64,000 bases of DNA from Symbiodinium natans (Eukaryota > Sar > Dinophyceae > Suessiales > Symbiodiniaceae): the NCBI GenBank assembly GCA_905221605.1, contig CAJNDS010002640.1:170654-234653 (forward strand). Reading direction: 5' to 3'. The position numbers and the translations under genes are program-made. Below the pieces are notes generated by a model. The model did no database searches and was not told the origin of the DNA. It saw nothing but the letters and a program-made list of their open reading frames with translations. Shown here one piece after another: positions 12,310 through 24,419 of the stretch (its first letter is position 1; the number at the start of each line of letters is the position of its first letter).

Positions 12310-13206
12310 GCTGGGCTTCGCTTAGAAGCAAGTTTCGGAAGCCCTCCGTCCCAGAGCTTACAAACCCCCTGGAATGTTAGGCGCGCATTTAGTCTTTCAA
12401 GAGATGCCCCCGCATGTAGTAAAACATGCGACGATCCATCGGTGCGAGGAGCCCCCTTGATATGAGTGATCCTATAGAGTATCCTAGAACGAGGTCATTG
12501 TTTTTGGAAAAACCGCGTGCACCTACTACACCTACGGGCTCAGTTCAGACCTGACCGGTATGGTGAACACGATGTATCTTTCAATCTTCGCGCCAGAGGT
12601 TGCAGGGATTCCTTTTGCCTCCGTTTTAAGGCGGCTTGCGGCCGCCTTGGAGACCCAAGGGCGGTGGAAACTCGCCGCCCTTGGGATAGGCACAAGTCCG
12701 GCATGGAACTTAGATCGAGCTCAGCTTGAAACAGTTCGCATGCTTTGGGCAACTTGGAAGCATGGGATTTGTTGAAGCCTCGCTCGAAGCTCAGCTCGGA
12801 TGCCTTGCATGCACATCGCCAGGCGCCGTTGGTGTCCGAGCATGCCAAGCTCGCTGCATGCCTCAGAGCTAGGCTCGATGCACGCAGAGCCAGAAAAAAC
12901 GCGACTAGGTTTAACCTCCAGACTTCAGACCTGCTTTCTCAGTCTGACGAACGTGGACTGACAGTGGAATCGCTTGATGGACACCGTCCGCCAGCTTGCA
13001 GTCTGGGTTTGGCTTCACATCCAAGCATATCTCTTTTCCCCGGACACAGGAACAGAAAGACGCCAGGCCCAGCACACGTACCATTGACCATCAAGTTAGG
13101 AAAGGTGCAAAACAAGAAGCCATGAGTCAGAAACGCCTCGGACCGTCGAAAGGAGAAAGGACCTCCCCGAAGAAGACCCCTGAAGTCCTCAAAGCTCATG
13201 GTCTCG

Positions 13207-13462
13207 GATGTGTTTCAGGGTTTCAGGGTTTTGGGTTTGTAGGGTACGACGGACTTAGGGTTTAGCTTACGCTTGACGTGTAGGGAAACAAACCCCTGAA
13301 GTCTTAAAAGCTCATGATTATGATATCGGATTTGCTCGGGTTTGGGGTTCAGGGTTTAGGGTTTAGGGTTGTGGGCTTTTGGGTTTTGGGGTGTTAGGGT
13401 TTTAGTGTTTAGAGTGTGGGGCTTTGGATTTAGGGTTTGGGCTTTAAGGGTTTCAGGGTTTG
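13207..13462. repeat. Degenerate TTTAGGG/TTCAGGG telomere-like tract
   Basis: About 250 bp contains many G-strand units of the type TTTAGGG, TTTCAGGG, TTTTGGG and GGTTGTGGG, with two or three perfect tandem TTTAGGG copies near 13347-13370. It is all in one orientation, which suggests an old interstitial telomeric insertion or repeat expansion. Confidence 0.75.
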
Positions 13463-13589
13463 TAGAACCCGTGCAATGTGCTCCTGCTTCGGGCACAAAG
13501 GATTCTAGGGCCTATCAGGTTTGGGGTCGTAAAGGCAGAAAGGGCGTCAGGTGTTCTTGCCTTAAAGGTTTCAGGGGAAAGGTTTCGGG

Positions 13590-13690
13590 GTTTTGGATGG
13601 TTTCCCGCTGTCTTCTGACTCGCACTGTTTTGTTTTCTGGCTCGTGCTGCTTTGTTTTCTGACTCGGTCGTTTTGGTTTTCGGACTCGGC
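13590..13690. repeat. About 30-bp imperfect tandem repeat
   Basis: Three to four degenerate copies of a unit containing TTTTCTGACTCG followed by a TGCTTTGT-like stretch. No coding signal was seen. Confidence 0.5.
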
Positions 13691-14050
13691 CCATCCTGCT
13701 TTCGTTCCACTCATTTTCCCCACTCGCCGGCCACCCTCGTAATTATCATTCCCAGGCAAGACAAGTATTGTGATAGTGAGCTGTGACGAAACTCGCGTCA
13801 TCCCACGCCACCACTGCAGGCACTAGGAGACTTCAAAGGCTTTAAAGCCTCAACCGACTCAGGAACTACACTTGTAAGTACCCCCCTCCCCCCTTAGGCC
13901 ACCCCAGAACCCCAAAGCACTTTTGGACAACCTTAAAGGGTGTGCCACATTGCCACATCACTGCCCGAGCTGAAAAGCCATCGTTGGGGAGGCAGAGTTT
14001 GCGGAGTCGGCTCAAGGCCCTAAGGCTCATAGGGGAAGCGCATGCAGGGT

Positions 14051-14090
14051 GTGGCATGGCATGGCATGGCATGGCATGGCATGGCATGTC
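14051..14090. repeat. (GGCAT)n microsatellite
   Basis: About seven uninterrupted copies of the pentamer GGCAT. Confidence 0.9.
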
Positions 14091-14345
14091 GTGCAAGTAG
14101 CGTATTCATAGCATGTTTAGTTTCGCACATCATCTTCCGCATGGATAGAGAGGTCGCATCTAGTCATCCTGCGTCTTCTTAGCTCCAGCAGCGGGATCAG
14201 GAGGCACAAATGGCACGTTGCCCATGGCGTGTGGCACCGAGGGGTGCAGATGCAGATGATAGTAGCCGCAGCATATCAGGCAGAGGCACGACATCCCTGC
14301 GTTGCAGATTTTTTTGGTTTTTCGTAGAAGCTGCTTGCGGACGTG

Positions 14346-14356
14346 TTTGGCTCAAG
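14346..14356 (+). other. Possible relic of the dinoflagellate spliced leader
   Basis: TTTGGCTCAAG matches the last 11 bases of the known dinoflagellate trans-spliced leader (which ends in UUUUGGCUCAAG). It sits 11 bp upstream of an ATG on the same strand. Such relics mark genes re-inserted from mature mRNA. An 11-base match has a chance expectation of a few percent in a window this size, so it is suggestive only. Confidence 0.4.
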
Positions 14357-14367
14357 ACAAAGAAAAA

Positions 14368-14571
14368 ATGGCAGTCGTCTGTTTGCTCAGTCCTATCCCG
14401 ATACCACTACACAAGCCACTTGGACTAGATGCAGTTCTCGCTAGCACATCTTCTCACGACGGATACATCTGCCACCGAGGAAAGCCAGAGACCCTGAATC
14501 TGATGTGGACTGGCTTAGCCCTCTTTGCCGTTGGCGGGGTCTGCGCTCTGGTTCAGGCAGCAAGACAGTGA
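14368..14571 (+). CDS. Small intronless membrane protein, perhaps retroposed
   Basis: The 67-residue ORF starts at the ATG directly after the spliced-leader-like relic and a purine-rich 5' stretch. The N-terminal half is Pro/Leu-rich. A Cys-containing loop follows, then one C-terminal transmembrane helix (LMWTGLALFAVGGVCALVQA), a short basic end and a TGA stop. I recognise no family. The combination of relic, short 5' leader and uninterrupted ORF fits a gene copied back from mRNA, but the ORF is short. Confidence 0.45.
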   Translation: MAVVCLLSPIPIPLHKPLGLDAVLASTSSHDGYICHRGKPETLNLMWTGLALFAVGGVCALVQAARQ

Positions 14572-14583
14572 TGCATCCGCAAC

Positions 14584-16020
14584 AATTCTTAGCAGCGCTG
14601 CTGAATGTCAGCTTGTATTTGGTAGTGCTAGGACCTGAGATTCACGTTCCAGGCAGATGCGTTTGAAGGTTTCAACGTGGCGACAGTAGACCGACATGCG
14701 GAGAAAGTTGTTGACACGCCTGTGCTATGCGAAGGTGAGGCTTTAGGGTTCTTAAGGGTTCACAGAGGGTTTGACAGGGTTAGCGTCCCGCACCATGCTT
14801 ATTGATGCTCTACACTTGTCAGGATCCCATCCCCGGCTGTTCTCGTAGTGTGCAAGTGCATAAAGACATGGCAGGGAGGCTAGGGCCAGGGCTTTCGGGC
14901 TGGCGGCTTGGGTCCGTGAACATCTTCATAGAGGTGATTGACGTGAAGAGCGGTTCGCACATTGCTAGTGGTTCATCACAGGTGATGGACGCGGGTCTTG
15001 AGCTCTGCGTATTTTGGCCACCCGCGCCCCATGTACAATACCCCACAGCACTTGAGAGTGAAGTTGGGCTTGCGCACGTTTGTGCTGCCAGGCGCGGGAT
15101 GAGCAGGATCCACCAGAGCAGTTCAAAATCTGCACCGGCCGGCTCGTGGAGGAGGCGAGGTAGCTCGAGGCATAGATCCAGGAAGAGCATGTCCTGCCGT
15201 TACAACGGGGTTTACGAGAGCCGTCTGTATCATGGTACTCCTCAATAGGAGGCGTAAGCCATAAGCGTCACGTGTCTTGAGTTAGGACGTTAAGAATTTG
15301 GAATCTAGAACTCGGTTAGTTAAGGGTTGCAAGTTCCGGGGCTGGCCAGATACCACACCTTGTGAGAACCCTCGCCCACATGGCAGCATCTGTATCGGCT
15401 CCCTCCCCCTCCGCTGCGAAGGAGACCTGGTCGTGTCCGGACGTAACAACTGACAAGTGTGCCACCACTTACACTGCTGCTGGGGGCGGTGCTTACATGC
15501 AGACGCCTGGCAACATTATAATCTGCATCTGCAATTGATGGCAAAGGCTGTTGCGTCGCAAAAGTTGTCACTCAATACTGTCACCATTAGAATGAGCTTT
15601 GTGACCCAATGCTGTGAGGTTTTGGGAACTGTGTGCTTGCCTTATCTTGCCTTGCTGCTCGAGATTCAACAGGGATGCGTGCCCAGGTGTGGACTTGACG
15701 GAAAACTATGCCTTCACTCTGTGTTCTGCGACACAACCACAACAACCACAGTGCCTTGGATGACCAGGAAACAATGTGGTGGATGCAGTCCGCGAGTTTT
15801 CTGCCGTAACAAAGCATATCATGTACCCTCTGAATGTGTTTGAGAAAGATGTCTTGCGGACGATTTTTCTGAAGCCGCCGCCTTGTTTCAGCTGCCTGGC
15901 TTCATCCTGATTGATGACGATGGCCAGTGGCTGAAGATAAACCAGTGGACCCAAGGCTTTTACGAAAGGCAGGACGCGGAAGTCAACTTTGCTAGCAGTC
16001 GTTTGCTGGGTTGAGGGGTG
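14584..16020 (+). CDS. Cys-rich exons of an unrecognised gene
   Basis: Separate + strand open stretches look coding: about 15380-15539 (Thr/Cys-rich, with KCATTYTAAGGGAYMQTPG); 15660-15842 (many Cys residues around a run of Thr); and 15850-16013 (an acidic segment with LPGFILIDDDGQWLKINQW, ending at a stop near 16013). Together they suggest an extracellular, Cys-rich protein. Frames differ between pieces and splice sites were not proven, so they may belong to one or two genes. ORF 14802-15248 is less convincing. Confidence 0.35.
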
Positions 16021-16339
16021 TAGGTGCTAGGGGATTTTGGTGCAACAGTGGGCGTTACGATCAAAGGCCTGGAGGTTTTGGGGTTCACGCCGGCTTGCCT
16101 TTTGAGGTTCCTTGGTGTTTAAATGTATTTCCCTCACATCTGCACCGACAGGCTTACTTCCAACTCTTACACCATGCTGGGTAGCTCTGTGTGAGGCTTG
16201 TGCAGCAGACCGGTAGGATGCCAGTAAATAAGCTCAGTTGGCCCCATTGGATGCAGGATAGAATTTCTACACAGTGGCTTGATGGTGACTCAACTGAACA
16301 GAGTGCGCTGCCTGCAGGCAGAGCAATGCCTATGGGACA

Positions 16340-16580
16340 GTGAGAACCAGTGGTCCAGGTGACGGTAAACTGGACGACAATGTGCGCCTTGTATTAAGCG
16401 GGACGGAGCATGTCGGGACGGTAATGCGGATGTGCGAGCAGGACGTTGTTGGCACGACGGGTTTGGTTGCACACAAGTGTTTGAGGCCTCGCTCTTGAAA
16501 ACCTTCCACGTTCCCCGATTTTGGGAGGTCGAAGCCGGTATTTTCGATTTGCCAGTGATAAATGCTTTCGTGATTGGCAC
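16340..16580 (+). CDS. Possible exons, unknown product
   Basis: The stretch around 16345-16495 reads KLDDNVRLVLSGTEHVGTVM, and about 16500-16580 reads FWEVEAGIFDLPVINAFVIG. Both are protein-like, but they are in different frames with no domain recognised. They might be continuations of the upstream Cys-rich gene. Confidence 0.25.
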
Positions 16581-16742
16581 CTAAGGATCAACGACATAAT
16601 GATGGCCAACAAGCTGCGGGGGCCGTCCACGGGGCATCTCTTCAATGTTTTCAAAGTGACAGCGAAGGACGGACGTTGATTCTCACCACAGAACTGCCGT
16701 GAGAAAGTTTAGGGGTGCAGCTCACAGGAAGCACTCCTCTTC

Positions 16743-16802
16743 CTGTTGGTTAGTCGGGATTATAAAGGGTACTTTCTTCCCCCATTCCCTACTAACCAAC
16801 AG
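16743..16802. repeat. Perfect 12-bp inverted repeat
   Basis: CTGTTGGTTAGT (16743-16754) and its exact reverse complement (16791-16802) enclose 36 bp that include ATTATAAAGGG. It could be a stem-loop or the tips of a very small element. Confidence 0.7.
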
Positions 16803-18235
16803 TAAGTCCTTTCATCTCCTTTCCTCCAGGAGGCAAATTTGGCTTACTACCTCCGCGTGAGAGACCGGAACTACACGGACACACGCAGAAACTTCGACTT
16901 CCCTCGATACAGCGCTTGACTCAGCGGCATTTTTTTTGTGCGGAAGTCCCGAAGGTCCCTTTACAGGTCCCTGAAGCGCAAACCCAGGGCTCAAGCCTGG
17001 TACTCCCAAGGTGCCTACCAGTTTGTTGGGGACAGGATGCCGCAGAACCTGGATACCGGGTACAAGGACTTGATCGGCCCAAGGTTCCAATAATTTCAGG
17101 ATGACAAAACTTCCGCCAGGACCTGAACATGGGCATCTTTGACGCCTATCACTTTGGAGGGCGACAGTCTTGCAACAGAGCCCGAGCTATTGTTTGGAGC
17201 CCTTTCAGGGTGGTCCAATCTCCCAACCGCCGCCCCCCCCACCCCCTCCTCCCAAGCCCCCCCCCCCCATTGCAGCATTCAGGAACCTTTTCACGCTACA
17301 CGGCCATAAATTCATACAACTAGCTTACTTTCGTCTCACATTGGGCGAGGATGTTCATACGGCCCTGCGGGATAAAACAGGGGACACCGGAGAAGGTGGC
17401 TTCCCTGTGCGATCAACACGAGTGATTGGTGCAACGCAGGAATTTAGACTGTGCAGAAGTTTTGACATTCAAAATGTAGCTATTGTACCAAATGACATCA
17501 TGATGTAGCAGTGCATCAGAATGATAATGCAGCAGTCAAAGGATGTTCAAGCGTGATACTGTAACAACAGAAACATGTCATGTCATATGATAATGTAAAA
17601 CTACGGCACCTGGAAACGTCAAGCTCAAAAGAGGCCTGTGGTGCGTTGCAACGTCCCAGCGTTGACAGCATGCGGCCCTGGTTCACCTCAAGCTAAGGAT
17701 TCTTCATGGGCCACGATTCCGTCGATGATTGTTATTGGGCAGATGGTGGAAGAAACACCAACAAACGTTGCTTCAGCGGTGGATGGTACTGCCACAACAA
17801 GCTGCGGGCTCACCACCCTCCACTGATAAATGTCCAGATGTTCTTGAAGCTTGCAGACGAGTCAGGCTAGAAGCAAAAAGGGGGACCCAAGCACGTCAAG
17901 CAGGTTCCAGTCTCGTGCGAGCAAGTCTGCAAGCAAACTCTCTTTTTAAAACCGTTCTTTTGCCACATTTGCCTTCTGTGCCGAGGCTGGCAATTGCCAT
18001 GGACATGCGCGGTGCTCGTTTTGCTTGAGGGTAGATTTGTGGGCGGATCTGCAAAGCTATAGGCTCCTTGTAGCAGTTCCAGTCGCTGTCCAGCGACTAA
18101 GTTGCAGGCTCCACGGGCTTGACGCGAGCGTGTTCCCCGCAGCTGTAGCACAAAATAATTGTTGGAGGACTATGTACTCATTGGTATGAGAGGTGGTTTT
18201 AATTGATAGCAACATTTTGTAAGATAACGTCAAAT
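16803..18235. other. Spacer; C-rich patch
   Basis: No gene is supported. A C-rich low-complexity patch with two long C runs lies at about 17228-17270. The open stretch at 17170-17508 crosses that patch and is not convincing. Confidence 0.45.
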
Positions 18236-18796
<561 letters not shown>

Positions 18797-18837
18797 CGGT
18801 AGTAGTATCGTGTGTTGTAGCAATAGTAATCATTCAG

Positions 18838-19600
18838 CCCAAAGCCCATGGAACCAGGCCAGAGCTGCCAATGAAGTGGCAGCCGTTGGACAGGGAGCTC
18901 AGCTTCGTTGGCACGTGGAACTGGCTTCCGCAAGAGGAGGAGGAGGCGCCCTCTGCAGCCCCCTTGTGTCTGGGTTTGAGGGTTTCGGATGTTCAGGCTT
19001 GCGTCCTTGTGCTGCAGACCGACAACCAGCAAGTTTGAACTTGAAGCTAAAGCAGTTCTATGTGAATGGAGTGGTTAAGATCTCATGAGGAGCTTCTGGG
19101 ACCGACCACGCTTGATGAGGCAAGCATCTCAGAGTACTTCTCACCCAGCCTGTTTTCTCCGGCACTTGCAAGATCAAGTCCAATTGGACGAGGACTGGTC
19201 ATACTGGTCAGTGTTGCAATTTATTCGTGTTTGCCGAAGGCTTTTCTAGAGCTCTTGGACCAGCATCGGGATGCCGGCGCTCATGGCTGCTGGGAATGTG
19301 CCACCTTCAGCTTGCGTTGCTGTCGTAGAACTCGGAGCAGCGCAGCTGAGCTTTACGGCAGATGTGCGTAGTCGCCTTCTCGAAAGCCCTACATCCCAGG
19401 TGCAGAGCTCCCTTCCAGCGCAGAAACTGCGAGCGCGGCTGAGAGCTTGGCGACGACGGCAGGTGCCGGGCGGGTTTCGGGGCCTTTGCTTTTGTTCCGA
19501 ATCTGTACCCATGCCGAAGTTTTCTGCAGTCTTTTCCTAGGCAGCCAAACAGAATCATGCGTGCAGATTACAAATGCATGTCCAGCTAGCGAGAGCCGGA
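18838..19600 (+). CDS. Possible exons upstream of the 19.8-kb gene
   Basis: Directly after the CTA tract, 18838-19038 reads as protein-like (LPMKWQPLDRELSFVGTWNW, then an acidic stretch). The stretch 19165-19250 contains LQDQVQLDEDWSYWSVLQF, and 19271-19540 is also open. They may be 5' exons of the gene that continues at 19809, or a separate gene. No family was recognised and no splices were proven. Confidence 0.35.
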
Positions 19601-19808
19601 GAGCTAATTTGGAAATACAGGTCATGGGATGGCGGTTTCCAGGATGTAATTCCAGTATGTACCTGCAACAACTCAGAGCTTACTCCATGTGATGCACAGG
19701 AAGTGCTTCACCACTGCACTTCTTCATTGGAGATGATGCGGAGAGTACAAGCAGTCTCATGCGGCCTCGTTCTCAGGGAAGGCTTTTTGGAATGAGCAGT
19801 GCATCTCA

Positions 19809-21082
19809 ATGTCATGGCTCAGGTCACACAAGCTCGAGAGCTACAACATCGCCAGCGACTGCGAGTCTTTGTGCCAAAGCTCTGTAAGTGTGGACTGCGA
19901 TGTTGATTGGGAGGTGGGGCCCCTGGACCAAAGCTTTGAAGCCAGAGGCAGGCACCCTGACTCGGGCTTGTTCCTACCTGGTGGAGTCCACTTACAGCTG
20001 GAGCGAGAGGTTGTGAAGAGCGCGCCAAGCTCCCCAATCTCGTGGGCAGTGGACAGTGAGTCTGAGGAACACGTGTCTATACTGGTTGACTACTGGGCAC
20101 AACGCATCCTCGAAGAAAGTGAAATGTGGATGCGCTGGATTCGCCAAGGACACGGAATGCCATCGCAGCTTCTGTGGGAAGCCTTGCTAGTGGAGCTTTG
20201 CCGGCTCGGGCAGAGAAGTCAAGCCAAGCACTATCTCATCGCTGGAGCTCTGCTCGGTTGCCGCCCCACTGACTGGACCAGACTGGCAAAGCTCTGTGGA
20301 GCAGAAGGTGCAGAGCCTGAGTCACTGGAACAGCTTGAGCCTGAGCAACCTGAGCAACCTGAGCTGCGACAATCAGCCTCAGCATCTTCCACCGAGTCGA
20401 CCACGTGGGCAGGGACATCCGCAAACAGGCAGAGGGGCAGCATGTGAGTAACATGTATGAGCTTTGGGAGCTGATAGGAGACACATTGCGGCACATTGTG
20501 AGTTATTGAGTTAAAGGCGCCCTGTCACCGAGGTTGGAGCCTGAGGGCAGTTCGGATTTGCCCACAGCTGAAGAGACATCGCCGATGGGAGAAGCTGTGG
20601 GTGCAGAACGCCAGTATTGTGCCGTTGGAGTGGACGAGCCATTCAAGACACGCATGGAGGATAGGCAGGTCCTGGAGTTGGACATGCTCCTCAGCCCCGC
20701 GCCCGCGCATGTGGTGAACCAGACAGACCTTGTACAGGGAAACAGGCAGGCCATCGCAACCATGGCAACCATGGCTGTGCCGGCTTTACCGCCCCCCAGT
20801 TCGGGGAAGACCGCTGGCCCGCCTTCAAACATGCCACAGCGCAGCACCCTGGGTGACCAGGCGCAGCTTTTGGAGGAGCTCGGGCGAGCCGGGTACATCC
20901 AAAAGCGCATTCACCGCAAGCTACACAAGCAAGTAGCCCACATGTGCGACCGTGATCTCCTTATGCTGGGAGATTTATGCTTCAACAAGCAGTTTGCAGA
21001 AGCCGAGAGGCTTCGATGGCTTGCAGGGTGGGCATCCGCAAGAGGCTGCTCCCCCTCTGAGTTAGGCAGCCATGGCTCCTAA
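19809..21082 (+). CDS. Two-exon gene of unknown function, helical protein
   Basis: Exon 1 (19809-20443) and exon 2 (20533-21082) join in frame across a short GT-AG intron, 20444-20532, with a GTGAGT donor and an AG-G acceptor. The joined product is about 394 residues. Residues about 95-185 are helical (YWAQRILEESEMWMRWIRQG and LLWEALLVELCRLGQRSQAK), then comes a Glu/Gln/Pro-rich linker. The C-terminal part again has helices (LLEELGRAGYIQKRIHRKLH and LLMLGDLCFNKQFAEAERLR). I recognise no family. The start at ATG 19809 is the first in this exon, but an upstream exon could supply the true start. The intact frame and clean splice make this a real gene. Confidence 0.65.
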
Positions 21083-22290
21083 CGAAGGACCGAGGAAGGG
21101 CACGTGAGCTATGCCCCAGGATGTGGATGGCCACATGGCCAATGAACACCTTGAACACCTTCATCCACGCCCTTCGGAGCCTCGGTGAAGGTTGCCGTTA
21201 CTGCGTTTCGCCTGTGCCGCAAACTTGTGCTGGCGAGGCTTGTAATTTAGCCTAACTTGCTGACTGAAGCAGTCAGGATGCTGGGGCATAGACCTTTTGG
21301 CATCCCAGTTCGAATTGCAACAGTACACACCCTGAGCGCAAGCTGGCAAGACAACTCGATGCCTCAAGGAGCTATAGGCATTCTGTGCTGTTTCGAGGAT
21401 GGGTGGCTCTCCACTCATGCTGTCTCTTCCAGCCCCCTTCGCGCAGCTTAAAAGATGGCTTGCGCAATAGCCACATCAGTGTCAGGGAAATTATGAGCCC
21501 CCCAGCCCGAGGGAGACTCCTTTGCACCAGTAGCATCCAGGACTGGCAACCCGAGTTCAGATTGGGGTCCGTTGATGCTTGTTAGCGACCCGTCCCAAGA
21601 ACATTGAAGTGATGCGTCAAGTTTCACGCTTCACGCACTCAAAGCCCAGTTCATGAATGGAACGATCCATGCCCAGCACTGAGCAGCAAGCGTGCAGCTG
21701 GCCCGTCAACTGGGCACTGACTACTTCAGCCAACTCGTCACCAGCTCTTTGAGCACATTCATCGAAAGAGACGGCAGAGCCGACATGCTCCTGCACGGTG
21801 CAGGCGCGAATAACGGGTTGGCGCAGTAACATTCCGTAATGCATTGTTTACTTTCGGATTGGATCACCAGGCCTCCGTGCAAGGATCACTCAAGGATCCT
21901 GCTTGTCTGGCGCCCGGCGCAGTGCTAAAGTCTGCACGCTTCCGCGCGCAAGGTGGTTCGGCGCATGCCAATGTGCCGCTGCAGCCCAGCCGTCCCGCAC
22001 GGGGGACCGCACGGGCGAAGCCGCAGGCGGGACGACCATGTGGTTCCCTTAGCCCAGGGAGAGCTCCTAAATTTCCAAAATACCCTCAAGTCCCCGAAGT
22101 GCCCGGAAAGCACCCAAAGCCCCCCTCCCATAAACCCGAGGGCCTGAACCGCCCCCTTCCCTCAACCCCGAACCCCAGGCAAGAGGGCCGGGCCTCAACC
22201 TGGCCCAGTCGGCATTGGGGACGCTGGCTTTGATGCGGGTGGCTGGAGCCTTGGAGCCAGGCTTGAGGGCTAAGGGTGGTTTCGGGGTTA
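21083..22290. other. Spacer with no supported gene
   Basis: There are only short, mutually overlapping ORFs. The Pro-rich stretch 22040-22200 is low complexity. Confidence 0.45.
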
Positions 22291-22297
22291 TCGGTGC

Positions 22298-22894
22298 TTG
22301 TTGGTTTTGCATTTTTACTTTGTGGGGGTGCAAGCTTCGAAAAGGCAAGGGCTGCCGGCCTTCAGGGCTAATCTGAAGCCCCTAAGCAACTCAGCAACTA
22401 AGCTGCCCAAAACAGCCCCAACCGCCCACTGCAATGTCCAGGCCAAAGTTGCCACCCGCGCGACCGGCACTGCCGCCTCCACCGCCGTTCCCAGCGTGCT
22501 GCGCTACTTCCGCTTTCACTCGGAGCTGCCACACCCCGCACGCTGGCAGAACATGGCCAAACGGAGTGAGCACAAACAAGAACAGAGTACGAATCGCACT
22601 CTACGTGCATTCTTAGGCTTTTTTGTGGAGCTAAGCTGTGTCATGCTTTACAACGCAACTGCAAGCCCGAAGCATGGCAAGCAAGGCGTTTGGCGTGGAA
22701 TGGTGCTTCGGGGTGATAGAGTTGCAGGGCTTGCCGGTACAGCAGCACTCATTTGCTTCTGCTGCCTCCTCCGTAGCGTTTTAGGTGCCTGCACGGCGAA
22801 GTTATGTCGAGCGGCGGCCGGGCTCTGGATGGCCAGAGCAATGCCCACCCATGCAGGTAAGCCCGGCTTTGATTTTCTGAGTCTCTCTGAGTAG
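22298..22894 (+). CDS. Open reading frame, possible exon(s)
   Basis: A 198-codon open frame. The middle part, about 22430-22565, with PSVLRYFRFHSELPHPARWQ, looks coding. The later part holds hydrophobic stretches (LAGTAALICFCCLLRSVLGA). It may be one exon plus read-through of an intron. No family was recognised. Confidence 0.35.
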   Translation: MLVLHFYFVGVQASKRQGLPAFRANLKPLSNSATKLPKTAPTAHCNVQAKVATRATGTAASTAVPSVLRYFRFHSELPHPARWQNMAKRSEHKQEQSTNRTLRAFLGFFVELSCVMLYNATASPKHGKQGVWRGMVLRGDRVAGLAGTAALICFCCLLRSVLGACTAKLCRAAAGLWMARAMPTHAGKPGFDFLSLSE

Positions 22895-23099
22895 GATGTG
22901 AGTGGCGCCTCTGGTTGCTCTTTTGGCACGTTTGCGTGTGTCATGGAGCCTGAGCTCCAAAGGGTTCAGAGAAGTTCGAAAGGTAGCGCATCCCATACTC
23001 CAAAAGCTCCCCACAGACTGCACCCTCTGCTATCCTAGTGCTGTTTTCAGCTGGGAGGCAGCCTCTGCATTCGGCTGGGCATCTTGGTTCGAACCAAGG

Positions 23100-23660
23100 A
23101 GACTAACTTGGCGAAGCACTGTGGCTCAATGGTCCTCGACATGTCTAAGGATGTTATCAATCCCTTTGAGATCCAGTTTGACCCTGGCAAGGACATCCCG
23201 AAACCCTAAACCCTAAACCCATGACTACCGCAAAGCAGATTTGCCTTTGCACGCGAAGGAGGGTTGGGAGATCCACAGCTCGGTGGAAGTGGGCGGCGGA
23301 GATCTCGAGGAAGTCGATGTTGAACCCACGTTGAGCCCTTGTACAAAAGCTTTGATGGCTTGCAGCCACCTAGACTTCTGGAAGCCAGAACATGTCAGAA
23401 CCCAAAAAATGGCTTAAAGTCGTCTGAAAACCTAGCTTCACCAGCTCGAACTGCTGTCCTTTTTTCTGATACTTCGACAGGAGCGCGGAGATATTGGAGC
23501 CTTCGACCAGGAGCGGTCCGCTCAGTGTATTTCTTCTACGACGACGAAATTGCACGTTCGTTTTCGCCAGGACAACTGCTGGCAGTGGGACCCGAATCAG
23601 GCAGAAGGATTTTTTGGGCAGAGAGGAGGTCTGCTTTCTGTTGTTTGCTAGAATAACAGT
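23100..23660 (+). CDS. Exons of an unrecognised gene
   Basis: The stretch about 23118-23205 reads CGSMVLDMSKDVINPFEIQF followed by DPGKDI. The stretch about 23222-23415 reads DYRKADLPLHAKEGWEIHSS, then an acidic stretch and HLDFWKPEHV. Between them lie two CCCTAAA units (23203-23220). A further coding-like stretch at 23480-23650 is open in two frames. The composition is clearly protein-like, but I cannot name a family. Confidence 0.4.
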
Positions 23661-23973
23661 TCGTATGAGCGATTGAAGAATCGCAGTACGTGACAGTTGT
23701 AGTAACGTGAGCAGGCAACTCCTCAACGCGTAGCCCAGGGCGCTGTGGGGCTGGGCGGTTTGTTGCGTGTTTGTTTCGGTTGCTGCTTGCTTCTGGGATG
23801 CTGTTGAGGCAGGCAGCCACCCGATGGTTCCTGCTAAATTGGTCTTCTCAGGCGTTAGGGTCTCACCATGTGGCCGTGGCAAGGGTATTTCTCCCACCGG
23901 TATTGCTTGGGGTGGGCCAACACGGAGCACGGAAGTTAAAACCGAGAAGTCTTTTTTGCCTGTCATGTCATTG

Positions 23974-24200
23974 TGCAGCGGCAGCAGCAGCAGTAGCAGC
24001 AGTAGCAGCAGTAGCAGCAGCTGTAGTAGCAGTAGCAGCTGTAGGAGCAGCTCTAGTAGAAGCTGTAGTAGCAGCTGCAGTAGCAGCTGTACTAGCAGCT
24101 GTAGCAGCAGTAGTAGCAGTAGCAGTAGCAGTAGCAGTAGCAGTAGCAGTAGCAGTAGCAGTAGCAGTAGCAGTAGCAGTAGCAGTAGCAGCAGTAGCAG

Positions 24201-24268
<68 letters not shown>

Positions 24269-24412
24269 TAGCAGTAGCAGTAGCAGTAGCAGTAGCAGCA
24301 GCCGTAGGAGGAGGAGTAGTAGTAGCCGTCGTGGTGGTGGTGGTGGTGGTGGTGGTGGTGGCAGCGGTGGCAGATGTAGCAGCAGTCAGCGACCGGTAGC
24401 GGTATTGTCAGG
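23974..24412. repeat. AGC/AGT trinucleotide array with nested (GGAGCA)n
   Basis: Compound repeat: AGC/AGT mixtures to about 24200, then about ten GGAGCA hexamers (24201-24268), again AGT/AGC, and finally GGT-type units (24330-24360). Open frames across it encode poly-Ser, poly-Ala/Val or Gln-Glu and are not evidence of a gene. Confidence 0.95.
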
Positions 24413-24419
24413 TGCTGCC

